DNA of 51,435 nt. Origin: Motiliproteus sp963974645. Lineage in GTDB: Bacteria > Pseudomonadota > Gammaproteobacteria > Pseudomonadales > Balneatricaceae. The DNA is taken from the NCBI GenBank assembly GCA_963974645.1, contig CAXBEA010000015.1:1-51435 (forward strand). The letters are read 5' to 3'. The notes beneath the pieces were generated by a model. That model saw only the letters and a program-made list of their open reading frames with translations. It did not search any database and had not been told where the DNA came from. How positions within the stretch are numbered: the stretch's first letter is position 1; every line of letters starts with the position of its first letter. The position numbers and the translations under genes are program-made. Below, one piece after another: positions 42,572 to 50,568 of this stretch.

Positions 42572-42681
42572 GAGTAACACTCGACCCTAGCGTTTTTTGT
42601 GGGTCGGAGTTTATTTTGACAGCGAGCGCTGAATTGCGCATGAGAGAATTTACAACATACCGATAGGGAGAGGCTAGCAGC

Positions 42682-42957
42682 ATGAATCAGTTGGCATTAC
42701 ACGCATGGGTGATGGGGCGGGTGCAGGGGGTCTGGTTTCGCCAGTCGACCAAGCAGCAGGCCGATTCTCTAGGTGTTCAGGGGTGGGTCAAAAATCTGGA
42801 TGATGGCCGGGTAGAGGTCTGGATACAGGGCGAGGCCAATGCGGTGCGCCAACTGGAGACCTGGCTCAGCATAGGTCCAGAGCTGGCAGCTGTGGCCGAT
42901 GTCGAGGTGAAGATCGAGGCGATCAGCGAGGTGTTTGAGCAGTTTGAGGTGCGTTAA
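42682..42957 (+). CDS. acyP: Acylphosphatase
   Basis: 91 aa, the standard length. HAWVMGRVQGVWFRQSTKQQADSLGVQGWVKNLDDGRVEVWIQGE carries the catalytic Arg (VWFR) and Asn (VKN). It hydrolyses acyl phosphates. GGGAGAGG lies upstream. It stands 110 bases after yihY; an imperfect hairpin (CTCGACCC/GGGTCGGAG, 42579-42612) with a T-run in the loop lies between. Confidence 0.93.
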   Translation: MNQLALHAWVMGRVQGVWFRQSTKQQADSLGVQGWVKNLDDGRVEVWIQGEANAVRQLETWLSIGPELAAVADVEVKIEAISEVFEQFEVR

Positions 42958-42991
42958 CGTTTTAGTGAGCCGCTTTTCGTTATCCCACTGT

Positions 42992-43056
42992 CCATAGAGG
43001 TTATCCATAGAGGTTATCCATAGAGGTTATCCATAGGGGTTATCCATAGGGGTTAG
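42992..43056. repeat. Five tandem copies of a 13-bp unit
   Basis: CCATAGAGGTTAT repeats at 42992, 43005 and 43018, then CCATAGGGGTTAT at 43031 and (with one change) 43044. A second, degenerate duplication around GGCTAGTNATGATAGGTAG follows at about 43062-43112. This lies between two convergent genes. Confidence 0.92.
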
Positions 43057-43123
43057 CCATGCTGGCTAGTTATGATAGGTAGTTAGTCATGATGGCTAGT
43101 AATGATAGGTAGCAATGAAAAGT

Positions 43124-43717
43124 TCAGTCTTGATAGCGGACCTGGTTGCTGTAGACCTTATTGGGATATTTCATCTTCCCATAGCTGCCGTTGTAGCGTG
43201 CCAGTGCCTCGCTGATATTGCCGTTGGCGCGCTTGAGGTAGTAAGCGAGGATGGTGCAGCCGTAGCGTAGATTGGTGTCGATATCGGTGAGGTTGTCACT
43301 GGGTCGGCCGATCTCTTTTTTCCAGAATGCCATCACCTGCATCAATCCCTGCGCACCCGCCACGGAGATCGCAAAACGCTGGAACAGGCTCTCGGTGTGG
43401 ATCACACTCAAGACCAGATCCGGTGGCAGCCCTGCCTGAGTTGCCTCGCGATGGGCGGAACGGAGGATGTGTAACCGCTCCCGATCATCTTTGACGAAGC
43501 GACCGATGCGGTTGGACATATCCATCAACCACACCTCTGCATCGAAGCGATCATCGAAACTGTCGGCTTGGTTTACCGCAGTGGTCAGCCACTGGCGCAG
43601 TTCCTGGTCGACCTCATCAGCCATACCAGAGCTGTTAGCCTGCAGCGGTAGGCTCAGGCAGAGCAGTGCCAGAGTCACCAGTAGGGCGTGCGTTGTTGCT
43701 ATAGCGGGCCGGGGCAT
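43124..43717 (-). CDS. Lytic transglycosylase (SLT domain)
   Basis: 197 aa with a signal peptide at residues 1-27 (LLVTLALLCLSLPLQANS). The SLT domain occupies about 90-195: the catalytic Glu in VIHTESLFQRFAIS, then GAQGLMQVM and the RYGCTILAYYLKRANGNISEALARYNGS block. It cleaves peptidoglycan glycan strands with 1,6-anhydro product formation in the periplasm. Family 1 members usually have ESxF and GLMQ as seen. It is a single gene, convergent with acyP. Confidence 0.88.
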   Translation of the reverse strand: MPRPAIATTHALLVTLALLCLSLPLQANSSGMADEVDQELRQWLTTAVNQADSFDDRFDAEVWLMDMSNRIGRFVKDDRERLHILRSAHREATQAGLPPDLVLSVIHTESLFQRFAISVAGAQGLMQVMAFWKKEIGRPSDNLTDIDTNLRYGCTILAYYLKRANGNISEALARYNGSYGKMKYPNKVYSNQVRYQD

Positions 43718-43881
43718 GTCGTGTCTCTGCTGGATCGGAGCTCTATTCTAAGCCGCCTTGTGCGTTTTCATCCAGCGTAAGGCTCAACCTTTGCAGGACT
43801 GTCGAGTGGATTCGCCCTTTATTGTTACCACCAGACTCCGTAGTCTTGGATTTTGTCCCCTGCTTAGCTTGCGTTGATTTT

Positions 43882-44484
43882 ATGCCGCCTAATCCTCTGA
43901 CCGCTCCCATTGTCAAAATTCTGCGTGCCCATCCCGAAGGGATGAGTGAGTACCAACTGTTGAGTCAGTTGGAGTTCGCTGGTTTGCAGCTGGATAAAGG
44001 TGCCGCTGACAACGCGCCTGGTAACGCAGACCTGCTGCTGTTTCGTAAGCACTTTCTGGTGATGAATGCGCTTTATCGACTCCAGCCGATACTCTGGGAA
44101 GAGGGGTTTTATCTGCAGATTTCAGCGCTGCATATCCACTTGCAAGCCCTTCCTGAGGTCTCCAATGATCGGCTCCCAGATCCTGCAGGTGAGCAGTCGA
44201 TCCGTGACTACTATCTTGATTGGGGTGAGTTTGAGCAGAGTAGCAGCGAATCCGTCGAGCAGCTGTTGGGTGGCTTTTGGCAGCGCTATTTTGCTACCGA
44301 TAAACGGCTCGATGCGTTGGCTATTTTTGAACTGGATAGCGACTGTAGCTGGAGCGAGATTCGTAGTGCCTACCGCCGTCAGGCAGCGATCCATCATCCG
44401 GACCGGGGCGGGGATGCTGCGCAGTTTTGTCGGGTTCGGGATGCTTATGAGTTGCTGGCCTGCTGCCAGGGCTCGTTGAAATAG
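43882..44484 (+). CDS. DnaJ-related protein
   Basis: 200 aa from ATG 43882 (MPPNPLTAPIVKILRAHPEGMSEYQLLSQLE). The N-terminal 120 residues match the DNAJ_related N-domain; the C-terminal J domain reads LAIFELDSDCSWSEIRSAYRRQAAIHHPDRGGDAAQF, with the HPD tripeptide that stimulates DnaK ATPase. It probably acts as a specialised co-chaperone. The frame upstream to 43822 is not needed. Confidence 0.87.
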   Translation: MPPNPLTAPIVKILRAHPEGMSEYQLLSQLEFAGLQLDKGAADNAPGNADLLLFRKHFLVMNALYRLQPILWEEGFYLQISALHIHLQALPEVSNDRLPDPAGEQSIRDYYLDWGEFEQSSSESVEQLLGGFWQRYFATDKRLDALAIFELDSDCSWSEIRSAYRRQAAIHHPDRGGDAAQFCRVRDAYELLACCQGSLK

Positions 44485-44543
44485 GTATTCATAACAAGAG
44501 TATGGTCGCGATAGACGGTTGCTAGAGACGGGTGTTTTGAGGA

Positions 44544-44615
44544 CCTATTTCTATAAGAGCGTTTTCACAGAAGCCTGTTTCTATAAGCGCGTTTTGACAG
44601 GAGCCTGTTACGAGG
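44544..44615. repeat. 30-bp tandem repeat, 2.4 copies
   Basis: CCTATTTCTATAAGAGCG... (44544-44573) is followed directly by CCTGTTTCTATAAGCGCG... (44574-44603), then a partial third copy that runs into the ribosome-binding region of the next gene. Confidence 0.85.
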
Positions 44616-44627
44616 AGCTTTAAGGAT

Positions 44628-45224
44628 ATGAAAACCCTGTTTTTGACTTTCTTCGCCACCCTGAGCGTTGTTGCACTACTGGGTTCACTGTTTTTGAATA
44701 CACTGCTCGGAGCCTTCGGTTTGGTGGCGACGTCGGCCGAGTTGTTGCAACGACTCAGTGTGTCACAACGGGTTGTGGAGCAGATGCAAAGCAGGCATCA
44801 GCAGAAAAAGTTGCGGCTAACCAAGCGGCTCTCAACCAAGGCATCCCGGCGTGTCGCCTCGACGGCGTTGGCCGCAGCCACGATCGGCACCGTGGCGGTA
44901 GCGATGACGGTCACCAGTCTTGAGATTGCTGATTACTGTGAGCAGAAAGAGGCGCTGCAGGAGGATGAAAATATCCTCTACGGCCGTGCCATTGCATTTG
45001 ATCTGGAGCACTGTTTTGAGGAGGGGGCTGCGGAGTCAAAAGAAATTTTGAGCGAACTGCAGCGTTCGTCGGTCAGTGCCGTCGCGGAGGCCTTCGCAGC
45101 CGCATCCGATTACAGTAGCGCGATCTGGTTGGCGATGAAACAAGCGGGTATGCAAGCCTTCTCCTCGGGCACGGCGGCAGCAGAGGCCTGGTGGGATGAT
45201 ACTGCGCGCGAGTTAACCGAGTAA
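44628..45224 (+). CDS. Hypothetical membrane protein with two N-terminal hydrophobic segments
   Basis: 198 aa. Hydrophobic stretches at about 4-35 and 80-102 (ASTALAAATIGTVAVAMTVTSL) flank a basic linker (QQKKLRLTKRLSTKASRR). The C-terminal half is acidic, with two Cys (DYCEQKE, EHCFEEG) and an Ala-rich helix. GAGGAGC precedes the ATG. No family is recognised. It is followed by a strong bidirectional terminator. Confidence 0.65.
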   Translation: MKTLFLTFFATLSVVALLGSLFLNTLLGAFGLVATSAELLQRLSVSQRVVEQMQSRHQQKKLRLTKRLSTKASRRVASTALAAATIGTVAVAMTVTSLEIADYCEQKEALQEDENILYGRAIAFDLEHCFEEGAAESKEILSELQRSSVSAVAEAFAAASDYSSAIWLAMKQAGMQAFSSGTAAAEAWWDDTARELTE

Positions 45225-45275
45225 GGTTTAACCGTCTGGGGTTTAAAAGGCTGTGGTTTAAGGGAGGGAGGTGGG

Positions 45276-45308
45276 CGCGGACGAAAGGGGCTGGTTTTTT
45301 CGTCCGCG
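45276..45308. terminator. Bidirectional rho-independent terminator
   Basis: Perfect 11-bp stem CGCGGACGAAA / TTTCGTCCGCG around an 11-base loop, with T-rich flank on one side and A-run in the stem. It lies between the convergent 44628 gene and fadH and would serve both. Confidence 0.75.
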
Positions 45309-45319
45309 GCCTGCGGTTG

Positions 45320-47344
45320 TTATAGCGCCATCGCTAGTCGGGTGCCCTGGTCGATAGCACGCTTGGCATCCAGTTCGGTTGCCAGATCCGCACCACCGAT
45401 CAGATGAAAGGGTTTGTTGAGCCCTTCGCTGAGTTCGCGCTGGGACTCTTGCCCGGCGCAGATGATGATATTGTCGACCTCAAGAAGCTCCACTTTACCC
45501 GCGATCCTCAGGTGCAAACCCTGGTCATCGATGCGCTGGTAATCGCAGCTGGAGAGCATCTTTACACCACGCTTGAGCAGACCGGCACGGTGCGCCCAGC
45601 CGGTGGTTTTACCCAGCCCCGCGCCGACCTTGCTGGCCTTGCGCTGTAATAGATAGACCTGACGCGGCGAGGGGGTGAAGCTCGGTTCAACCCCGTCGAT
45701 ACCGCCGCGTGACTCGAGTTTCATGTCGATCCCCCATTCAGCCATAAATACCGGTATGTTGAGGCTGGCGGAGGGTCCTGCGTGGGTCAGGAATTCGCTG
45801 ACATCGAAACCGATGCCGCCGGCACCGATCACCGCAACCCGTGCACCGACCGGTGCGCCCTTGATCACATCCAGGTAACTGAGCACCATCGGGTGGTCGA
45901 TCCCCTCGATCGGTGGAGTACGCGGGGAGATGCCGGTGGCCAATATCAGCTCGTCATAGTCGCCGTTATTAAGCGCTTCCACGCTGACCTGGGTGTTGAG
46001 TTTGACCTCGACGCCGGTCAGTTCCAGTTGCCGGGTGAAGTAGCGCAGGGTCTCGCTGAACTCCTCTTTGCCGGGCACCTGTTTGGCGATATTGAACTGG
46101 CCGCCGATACGCTCGCCGGCATCAAACAGGGTGACTTGATGGCCGCGTTTGGCTGCGGTGGTGGCGAAGGCCAGACCGGCGGGTCCTGCCCCTATCACCG
46201 CCAGTTTTTTCGGCGCAACGGTGGCGACCAGGTTGAATTCGGTTTCGCGACAGGCGCGTGGGTTGACCAGGCAACTGGTCAGCTTGCCCTGGAAAATATG
46301 ATCCAGGCAGGCCTGGTTACAACCGATGCAGGTGTTGATCTCATCACTGCGCCCGGCGGCGGCCTTGCTGACAAACTCGGGGTCTGCGAGGAAAGGCCGA
46401 GCCATAGAAACGATGTCAGCATCACCGCGTGCCAGGACCGCCTCGGCAACCTCCGGGGTATTGATCCGGTTGGAGGTGATGACAGGTATCGATAGCTCTT
46501 TGCGCACCCGAGCCGTAACCCAGCTAAACGCGGCGCGAGGCACCTTGGTCGCGATGGTAGGGATGCGCGCTTCGTGCCAGCCGATACCGGAGTTGATCAG
46601 CGTAGCACCGGCCTGCTCGATCGCCTTGCCGAGGGTCACAACTTCGTCGAAGCTGCTGCCGTTTTCGACCAGATCAAGCATCGACAAGCGATAGATGATG
46701 ATGAAGTGGCTGCCTACCCGCTCGCGTACCCGGCGCACCACCTCAATAGCAAAACGGATCCGATTCTCATACTCGCCACCCCAGCTGTCGTCGCGTTGAT
46801 TGGTTCGGGTGACGATGAACTGGTTAATAAAGTAGCCCTCCGAACCCATCACCTCGACGCCGTCGTAGCCCGCCTCCTGTGCCAGCGCAGCACAGTGGAC
46901 AAAAGTCTCGATCTCGGTCTCAATCTCCGCTTCGGTCAGCGCATGTGGAGTGAAGGGGTTGATCGGTGATTTGATCGCCGAGGGGGCCACAGATTTATCG
47001 CTAAAGGCGTAGCGTCCGGTGTGCAGGATCTGCATACAGATCTTGCCACCTTCGGCATGTACCGCATCGGTAACTCGACGGTGGTTGCTGACATCTTCGG
47101 CGTTAGCCATCAGCGCGGCATGGGGAAATACCGAGGCGTGGTGGCTCGGGCCGATGCCTCCGGTTACGATCAGGCCCACACCACCGCGGGCACGTTCAGC
47201 AAAAAATGCCCCCATTTTTTCGAAGCCGTTTGGCTGCTCTTCCAGTCCCGTATGCATCGAGCCCATCAGGACGCGGTTTTTCAGCGTTGTGAAGCCAAGA
47301 TCAAGCGGGGTGAGTAGGTTAGGGTAGTGGCTGGATGCGGTCAT
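45320..47344 (-). CDS. fadH: NADPH-dependent 2,4-dienoyl-CoA reductase FadH
   Basis: 674 aa. The first 340 residues are an FMN TIM barrel of the old-yellow-enzyme type (LGFTTLKNRVLMGSMHTGLE). CIGCNQACLDHIF..LTSCLVNPRAC supplies the 4Fe-4S cysteines, AVIGAGPAGLAFA the FAD site, and AVIGAGGIGFDVSEFL the NADPH site. It reduces 2,4-dienoyl-CoA during oxidation of unsaturated fatty acids, complementing the acyl-CoA operon at 8.4-11.7 kb. It is divergent from a TetR regulator. Confidence 0.95.
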   Translation of the reverse strand: MTASSHYPNLLTPLDLGFTTLKNRVLMGSMHTGLEEQPNGFEKMGAFFAERARGGVGLIVTGGIGPSHHASVFPHAALMANAEDVSNHRRVTDAVHAEGGKICMQILHTGRYAFSDKSVAPSAIKSPINPFTPHALTEAEIETEIETFVHCAALAQEAGYDGVEVMGSEGYFINQFIVTRTNQRDDSWGGEYENRIRFAIEVVRRVRERVGSHFIIIYRLSMLDLVENGSSFDEVVTLGKAIEQAGATLINSGIGWHEARIPTIATKVPRAAFSWVTARVRKELSIPVITSNRINTPEVAEAVLARGDADIVSMARPFLADPEFVSKAAAGRSDEINTCIGCNQACLDHIFQGKLTSCLVNPRACRETEFNLVATVAPKKLAVIGAGPAGLAFATTAAKRGHQVTLFDAGERIGGQFNIAKQVPGKEEFSETLRYFTRQLELTGVEVKLNTQVSVEALNNGDYDELILATGISPRTPPIEGIDHPMVLSYLDVIKGAPVGARVAVIGAGGIGFDVSEFLTHAGPSASLNIPVFMAEWGIDMKLESRGGIDGVEPSFTPSPRQVYLLQRKASKVGAGLGKTTGWAHRAGLLKRGVKMLSSCDYQRIDDQGLHLRIAGKVELLEVDNIIICAGQESQRELSEGLNKPFHLIGGADLATELDAKRAIDQGTRLAMAL

Positions 47345-47503
47345 GTCGGGTTCCTGAATACGCGTGGAGTGCAGGGGCGCGTTTAGAGTTATTTTTTAGC
47401 CTAGCCGGTATCGATGCTAATGAGCGCAGTATTAACCAACTAGACGCCGTCAAGATAGAGGTTTATTTTGACGCTGTCAAGATTGGCTGGTACCTTGCCT
47501 GGG

Positions 47504-48133
47504 ATGACTGCTAACGAACCCGACGCTAAATCCCGCTACCACCATGGCGACCTGCATGAGAGCCTGCTGCAGGCTGCCACCCTGATCATTCGTGAAGCCG
47601 GCGTTGACGGCCTGAGCATGCGCAAGCTGGCCGACCGGGTCGGTGTATCTCGCACCGCGCCCTACCACCATTTTCGCGACAAGCAGGCATTGTTGAGTGA
47701 GCTGGCGCTTAAGGGGTTTCGTCAGTATAGCCAGCAGATCGATACGCTCTTTGCCGATCCCCTACTGGATGGGGTGCAGCAGCTGGAGCAGTTTGTGCGG
47801 CTGTACCTGAAATTTGCCCTCGATAACCCCGAGTTATACAACCTGATGTTCGGTCAAACGCTGTGGAAGTCCGGCGCGCCGAGTGAGGCACTGCGTACCG
47901 AGGCCCATACGGCCTTTCGCGATTTTGTTAAACGGGTGGCAGGCTGGCAGCAGCAGGCTGTGTTGCCGGCTGGCGCTGAAGCGTTGCGTTTTGCTCAGGT
48001 GGCCTGGAGTACGCTGCACGGGCTCTGTCGGCTGGTGAATGATGGTATCTATGTTGAAGCCAGTAGCATCGATGAGATCTGTGCCACGGTGCTAAGCCTA
48101 TTCCGGCAGCAGCTGAGCCGCAGCAGCGTTTAA
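47504..48133 (+). CDS. TetR/AcrR-family regulator
   Basis: 209 aa from ATG 47504; a frame to 47468 adds 12 residues without support. The HTH reads LLQAATLIIREAGVDGLSMRKLADRVGVSRTAPYHHFRDKQALLSELA, followed by a C-terminal ligand domain of the TetR_C_33/WHG type. The YHHGDLHESLLQAA lead is common in this subgroup. It is divergent from fadH (159-base gap) and probably represses it, with an acyl-CoA as a plausible ligand. Confidence 0.9.
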   Translation: MTANEPDAKSRYHHGDLHESLLQAATLIIREAGVDGLSMRKLADRVGVSRTAPYHHFRDKQALLSELALKGFRQYSQQIDTLFADPLLDGVQQLEQFVRLYLKFALDNPELYNLMFGQTLWKSGAPSEALRTEAHTAFRDFVKRVAGWQQQAVLPAGAEALRFAQVAWSTLHGLCRLVNDGIYVEASSIDEICATVLSLFRQQLSRSSV

Positions 48134-48136
48134 GCA

Positions 48137-48841
48137 TCACCGATGACTGCGCCGGCCCCAATACAGAAACAGCGCGGTCGAGATCCCCGCCGAGCCGAAG
48201 ATCATACACATCACCATAATCTGATACCTGGCGGCGATAAAGGGTGACACCCCGGATAGAATCTGCCCGGTCATCATCCCCGGTAACGAGACCAACCCCA
48301 CCGCAAATAGCGAATTGATCACCGGAATCATCGCCGTCTGGTAGGCGGTGAAACGGGCCTGTTCGGGGGTACTGCCGTTCTTTAGCTCGGCTTGTAGCCG
48401 GTCAGCGGCTAGGCTGATGCTGGTCATCGAGTTGGCGAAGATCATTCCTGCCAGCGGAATCATATAGCGTGGCTCGTACCAGGGGTCGAGTTGCAACACC
48501 CCCTGGCTGATCAGCGCTAGCGTCAACCCCCCGCCTATCGCTATCGAAAGCAGTGATGCGCTAAATAGCGCCGTACGCTGTCCGGGTTCCACCGTATTCA
48601 ATGCAATCCAGCTGGACGCCAACAGCATGATCGCCAAAACTCCCAGTACCACCGGGCTGGCCTCGGCTTGGAAGATAAAGATCAGTGCATAACCGATCAG
48701 CAGCAGCTGCAGCAGCATCCGCGCCAATGCGTACAGGGCATGGCCGACTCGGAGTCCCCAGTGCCACATGATGATTAACACGATAAGCACCGGGATCAGG
48801 GCGATCGATAGCTGCGGCAGGGTCAGGCTGGCCAGGGTCAT
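48137..48841 (-). CDS. fetB: FetB-type ABC permease (UPF0014), no adjacent ATPase
   Basis: 234 aa with about six or seven hydrophobic helices. GMIFANSMTSISLAADRLQAELKNG and SLPGMMTGQILSGVSPFIAARYQIMVM are diagnostic for FetB/YbbM. With the ATPase FetA it exports iron and protects against peroxide in E. coli. No fetA-like gene adjoins here: the neighbours are a TetR gene and a hypothetical. It converges with the TetR gene with a 3-base gap. Confidence 0.87.
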   Translation of the reverse strand: MTLASLTLPQLSIALIPVLIVLIIMWHWGLRVGHALYALARMLLQLLLIGYALIFIFQAEASPVVLGVLAIMLLASSWIALNTVEPGQRTALFSASLLSIAIGGGLTLALISQGVLQLDPWYEPRYMIPLAGMIFANSMTSISLAADRLQAELKNGSTPEQARFTAYQTAMIPVINSLFAVGLVSLPGMMTGQILSGVSPFIAARYQIMVMCMIFGSAGISTALFLYWGRRSHR

Positions 48842-49012
48842 GGGGGCATCCAGAAGGTTTAAGAAAACCCAGGGATGTTAGCCGAAAAGCGTACGCAAAG
48901 TTCGTTTTAACAGTTTTCCGGGGCTGTTTTTGGCAGTGTAGTGACTAGGTAAATCGCTTTGGGGGCCTTATAGACGCAGAGCGGCCCGGCTTTTTTGTCT
49001 TGGGTGGGTTTG

Positions 49013-49795
49013 TCATTCGTAATCATGTTTGATTTGCCAGTCTTTGTTCGAGTCGGCCCGCGTATTCTTTTCTTCCTCTACGGCTTTTTCGGCAGCCAGG
49101 GTGGCAGCCTTTTCGACCTGGGTTTTGACTTTTTGCTGAAGTTGCTCGGTCTTAGCTTGTAGGTGAGCAATTCGATGTGTGAATTGTGACTGGGTATTTA
49201 TCTTCTGTATTTTTTTTAGGCAACTGCTGTAATTAATTAGTGCTGCTTTGAATGTATTTTCATCTTTTTCTGAGTGGCGAGCAGCGAGTAGCGAGACATC
49301 AACGCTAATCAATTCGAACAGCATCTTCCCTTGATTGACGTACTTCACTGCGAGGGACTTTTCTAAGCTTCCGTCCTTGTTCAGGGCGACGAGAATGTTG
49401 ACCAGATCTTTTATTCGCGTGCGGATATTTTGGCCGGTTACAGGGTCCTCAAAAGGCGGTTGCAGAGAATCTAGCTCGTTAGCAAAGGCCTGTGTGCTCA
49501 ATTCATCGAGTTTTTTTAGCTGCGCAGTAGCGCCGCTGTGGTTCGGAGCAAGGGTGAAAAGGGCGGCGCAGCTTTGGCGGATCAAACCAATGACAAACTG
49601 GCGTAGATCGGTCGTCATATACTGGTTGGGAATGTCGTTGAGGGTGCCGCTAAGATGGCGAATTCGATCATTGATAATGGCTATCCGTCGCAATTTCTCT
49701 TTACGGGCATTTTCTACCGATTGGGCGATAAAGGCAGCACCGACCATCACCACGATGCCGACAATAATCAAAGTGACGATCACGGCGGGGCTCAT
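49013..49795 (-). CDS. Hypothetical membrane-anchored coiled-coil protein
   Basis: 260 aa. One N-terminal transmembrane helix (4-25, VIVTLIIVGIVVMVGAAFIA), then a long helical body including DRIRHLSGTLNDIPNQYMTTDLRQFVIGLI and RTRIKDLVNILVALNKDGSLEKSLAVKYVNQGKML. The last 60 residues are a coiled coil (KTEQLQQKVKTQVEKAATLAAEKAVEEEKN). It probably sits on the inner membrane facing the cytoplasm. No family or function is recognised. Confidence 0.7.
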   Translation of the reverse strand: MSPAVIVTLIIVGIVVMVGAAFIAQSVENARKEKLRRIAIINDRIRHLSGTLNDIPNQYMTTDLRQFVIGLIRQSCAALFTLAPNHSGATAQLKKLDELSTQAFANELDSLQPPFEDPVTGQNIRTRIKDLVNILVALNKDGSLEKSLAVKYVNQGKMLFELISVDVSLLAARHSEKDENTFKAALINYSSCLKKIQKINTQSQFTHRIAHLQAKTEQLQQKVKTQVEKAATLAAEKAVEEEKNTRADSNKDWQIKHDYE

Positions 49796-50028
49796 GCAGA
49801 TTCCTATTCGGTAAAATTAATAAGTTGTTGCTGTGGGGGCAGTGACTCTAACGATAACCCCATAGGTCAAACTCATCAACGACTTAATGCGTGCAGTAGA
49901 GCAGTTGTTTAGCCTTGCTGAGTCTTTTACAAATGCTGAAAAGAGCTCTGGGCTGTCAGTCTTTGTTATCAGGATTCTGACTGTTAGCAATCAAGAGGGC
50001 GCAGAGAAAAATAATTAGGCTATCTCGC
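49796..50028. other. Gap before the tRNA cluster
   Basis: No gene is seen. The left part is the upstream region of the 49013 gene; the right end carries the tRNA promoter. Confidence 0.6.
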
Positions 50029-50057
50029 TTGACGCATTTTTTGTAAATCCCTATTAT
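50029..50057 (+). promoter_or_regulatory. Strong sigma70 promoter of the tRNA cluster
   Basis: TTGACG (50029-50034), 17-base spacer, TATTAT (50052-50057), followed by a GC-rich discriminator (ACGCGCCTCC), typical of stringently controlled stable-RNA promoters. Confidence 0.8.
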
Positions 50058-50096
50058 ACGCGCCTCCTTTGTTGAGGATTACAAAGGAAGTATGTT

Positions 50097-50172
50097 GTCC
50101 CATTCGTCTAGTGGCCTAGGACACCGCCCTTTCACGGCGGTAACAGGGGTTCGAACCCCCTATGGGACGCCA
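50097..50172 (+). tRNA. tRNA-Glu (UUC), copy 1
   Basis: 76 bases with encoded CCA. The acceptor stem GTCCCAT/ATGGGAC, anticodon TTC in CCTTTCACGG and T-loop GGTTCGAACC are intact. Confidence 0.97.
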
Positions 50173-50201
50173 ATTTCAGATCTATCATGTTGATCTGCGG
50201 T

Positions 50202-50277
50202 GCGGGAATAGCTCAGTTGGTAGAGCGCAACCTTGCCAAGGTTGAGGTCGCCAGTTCGAACCTGGTTTCCCGCTCCA
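50202..50277 (+). tRNA. tRNA-Gly (GCC), copy 1
   Basis: 76 bases with encoded CCA. Acceptor stem GCGGGAA/TTCCCGC, anticodon GCC in CTTGCCAAG, T-stem CCAG/CTGG. Confidence 0.97.
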
Positions 50278-50295
50278 ATTAATCCTTTGTACCTT

Positions 50296-50371
50296 GTCCC
50301 ATTCGTCTAGTGGCCTAGGACACCGCCCTTTCACGGCGGTAACAGGGGTTCGAACCCCCTATGGGACGCCA
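50296..50371 (+). tRNA. tRNA-Glu (UUC), copy 2
   Basis: 76 bases, identical to copy 1 at 50097, with CCA. It is 199 bases downstream of copy 1, so it is part of a duplicated Glu-Gly pair. Confidence 0.97.
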
Positions 50372-50407
50372 TCTTTTCAGGCTCAGTTGTCACGCTGGCC
50401 TGGCATT

Positions 50408-50483
50408 GCGGGAATAGCTCAGTTGGTAGAGCGCAACCTTGCCAAGGTTGAGGTCGCCGGTTCGAATCCGGTTTCCCGCTCCA
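50408..50483 (+). tRNA. tRNA-Gly (GCC), copy 2
   Basis: 76 bases with CCA. Same as copy 1 except the T-stem, which is CCGG/CCGG instead of CCAG/CTGG: a compensated base-pair change. The T-rich tract after it may end the transcript. Confidence 0.97.
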
Positions 50484-50568
50484 ATTTTCTTTTTACCTAT
50501 GTTGATCTAGCACAGTGGGCTTGAGCCTGTTCTTGTAGTAGTTTTGGGCTGTTATATCAAGGGTCCAG

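Noticed and set aside
42992..43112. CRISPR-like array
   Set aside because: The units are directly adjacent 13-mers without spacers; this is a simple tandem repeat.
45782..46495. 237-aa plus-strand frame opposite fadH
   Set aside because: Shadow of the fadH reading frame with no domain and no ribosome-binding site.
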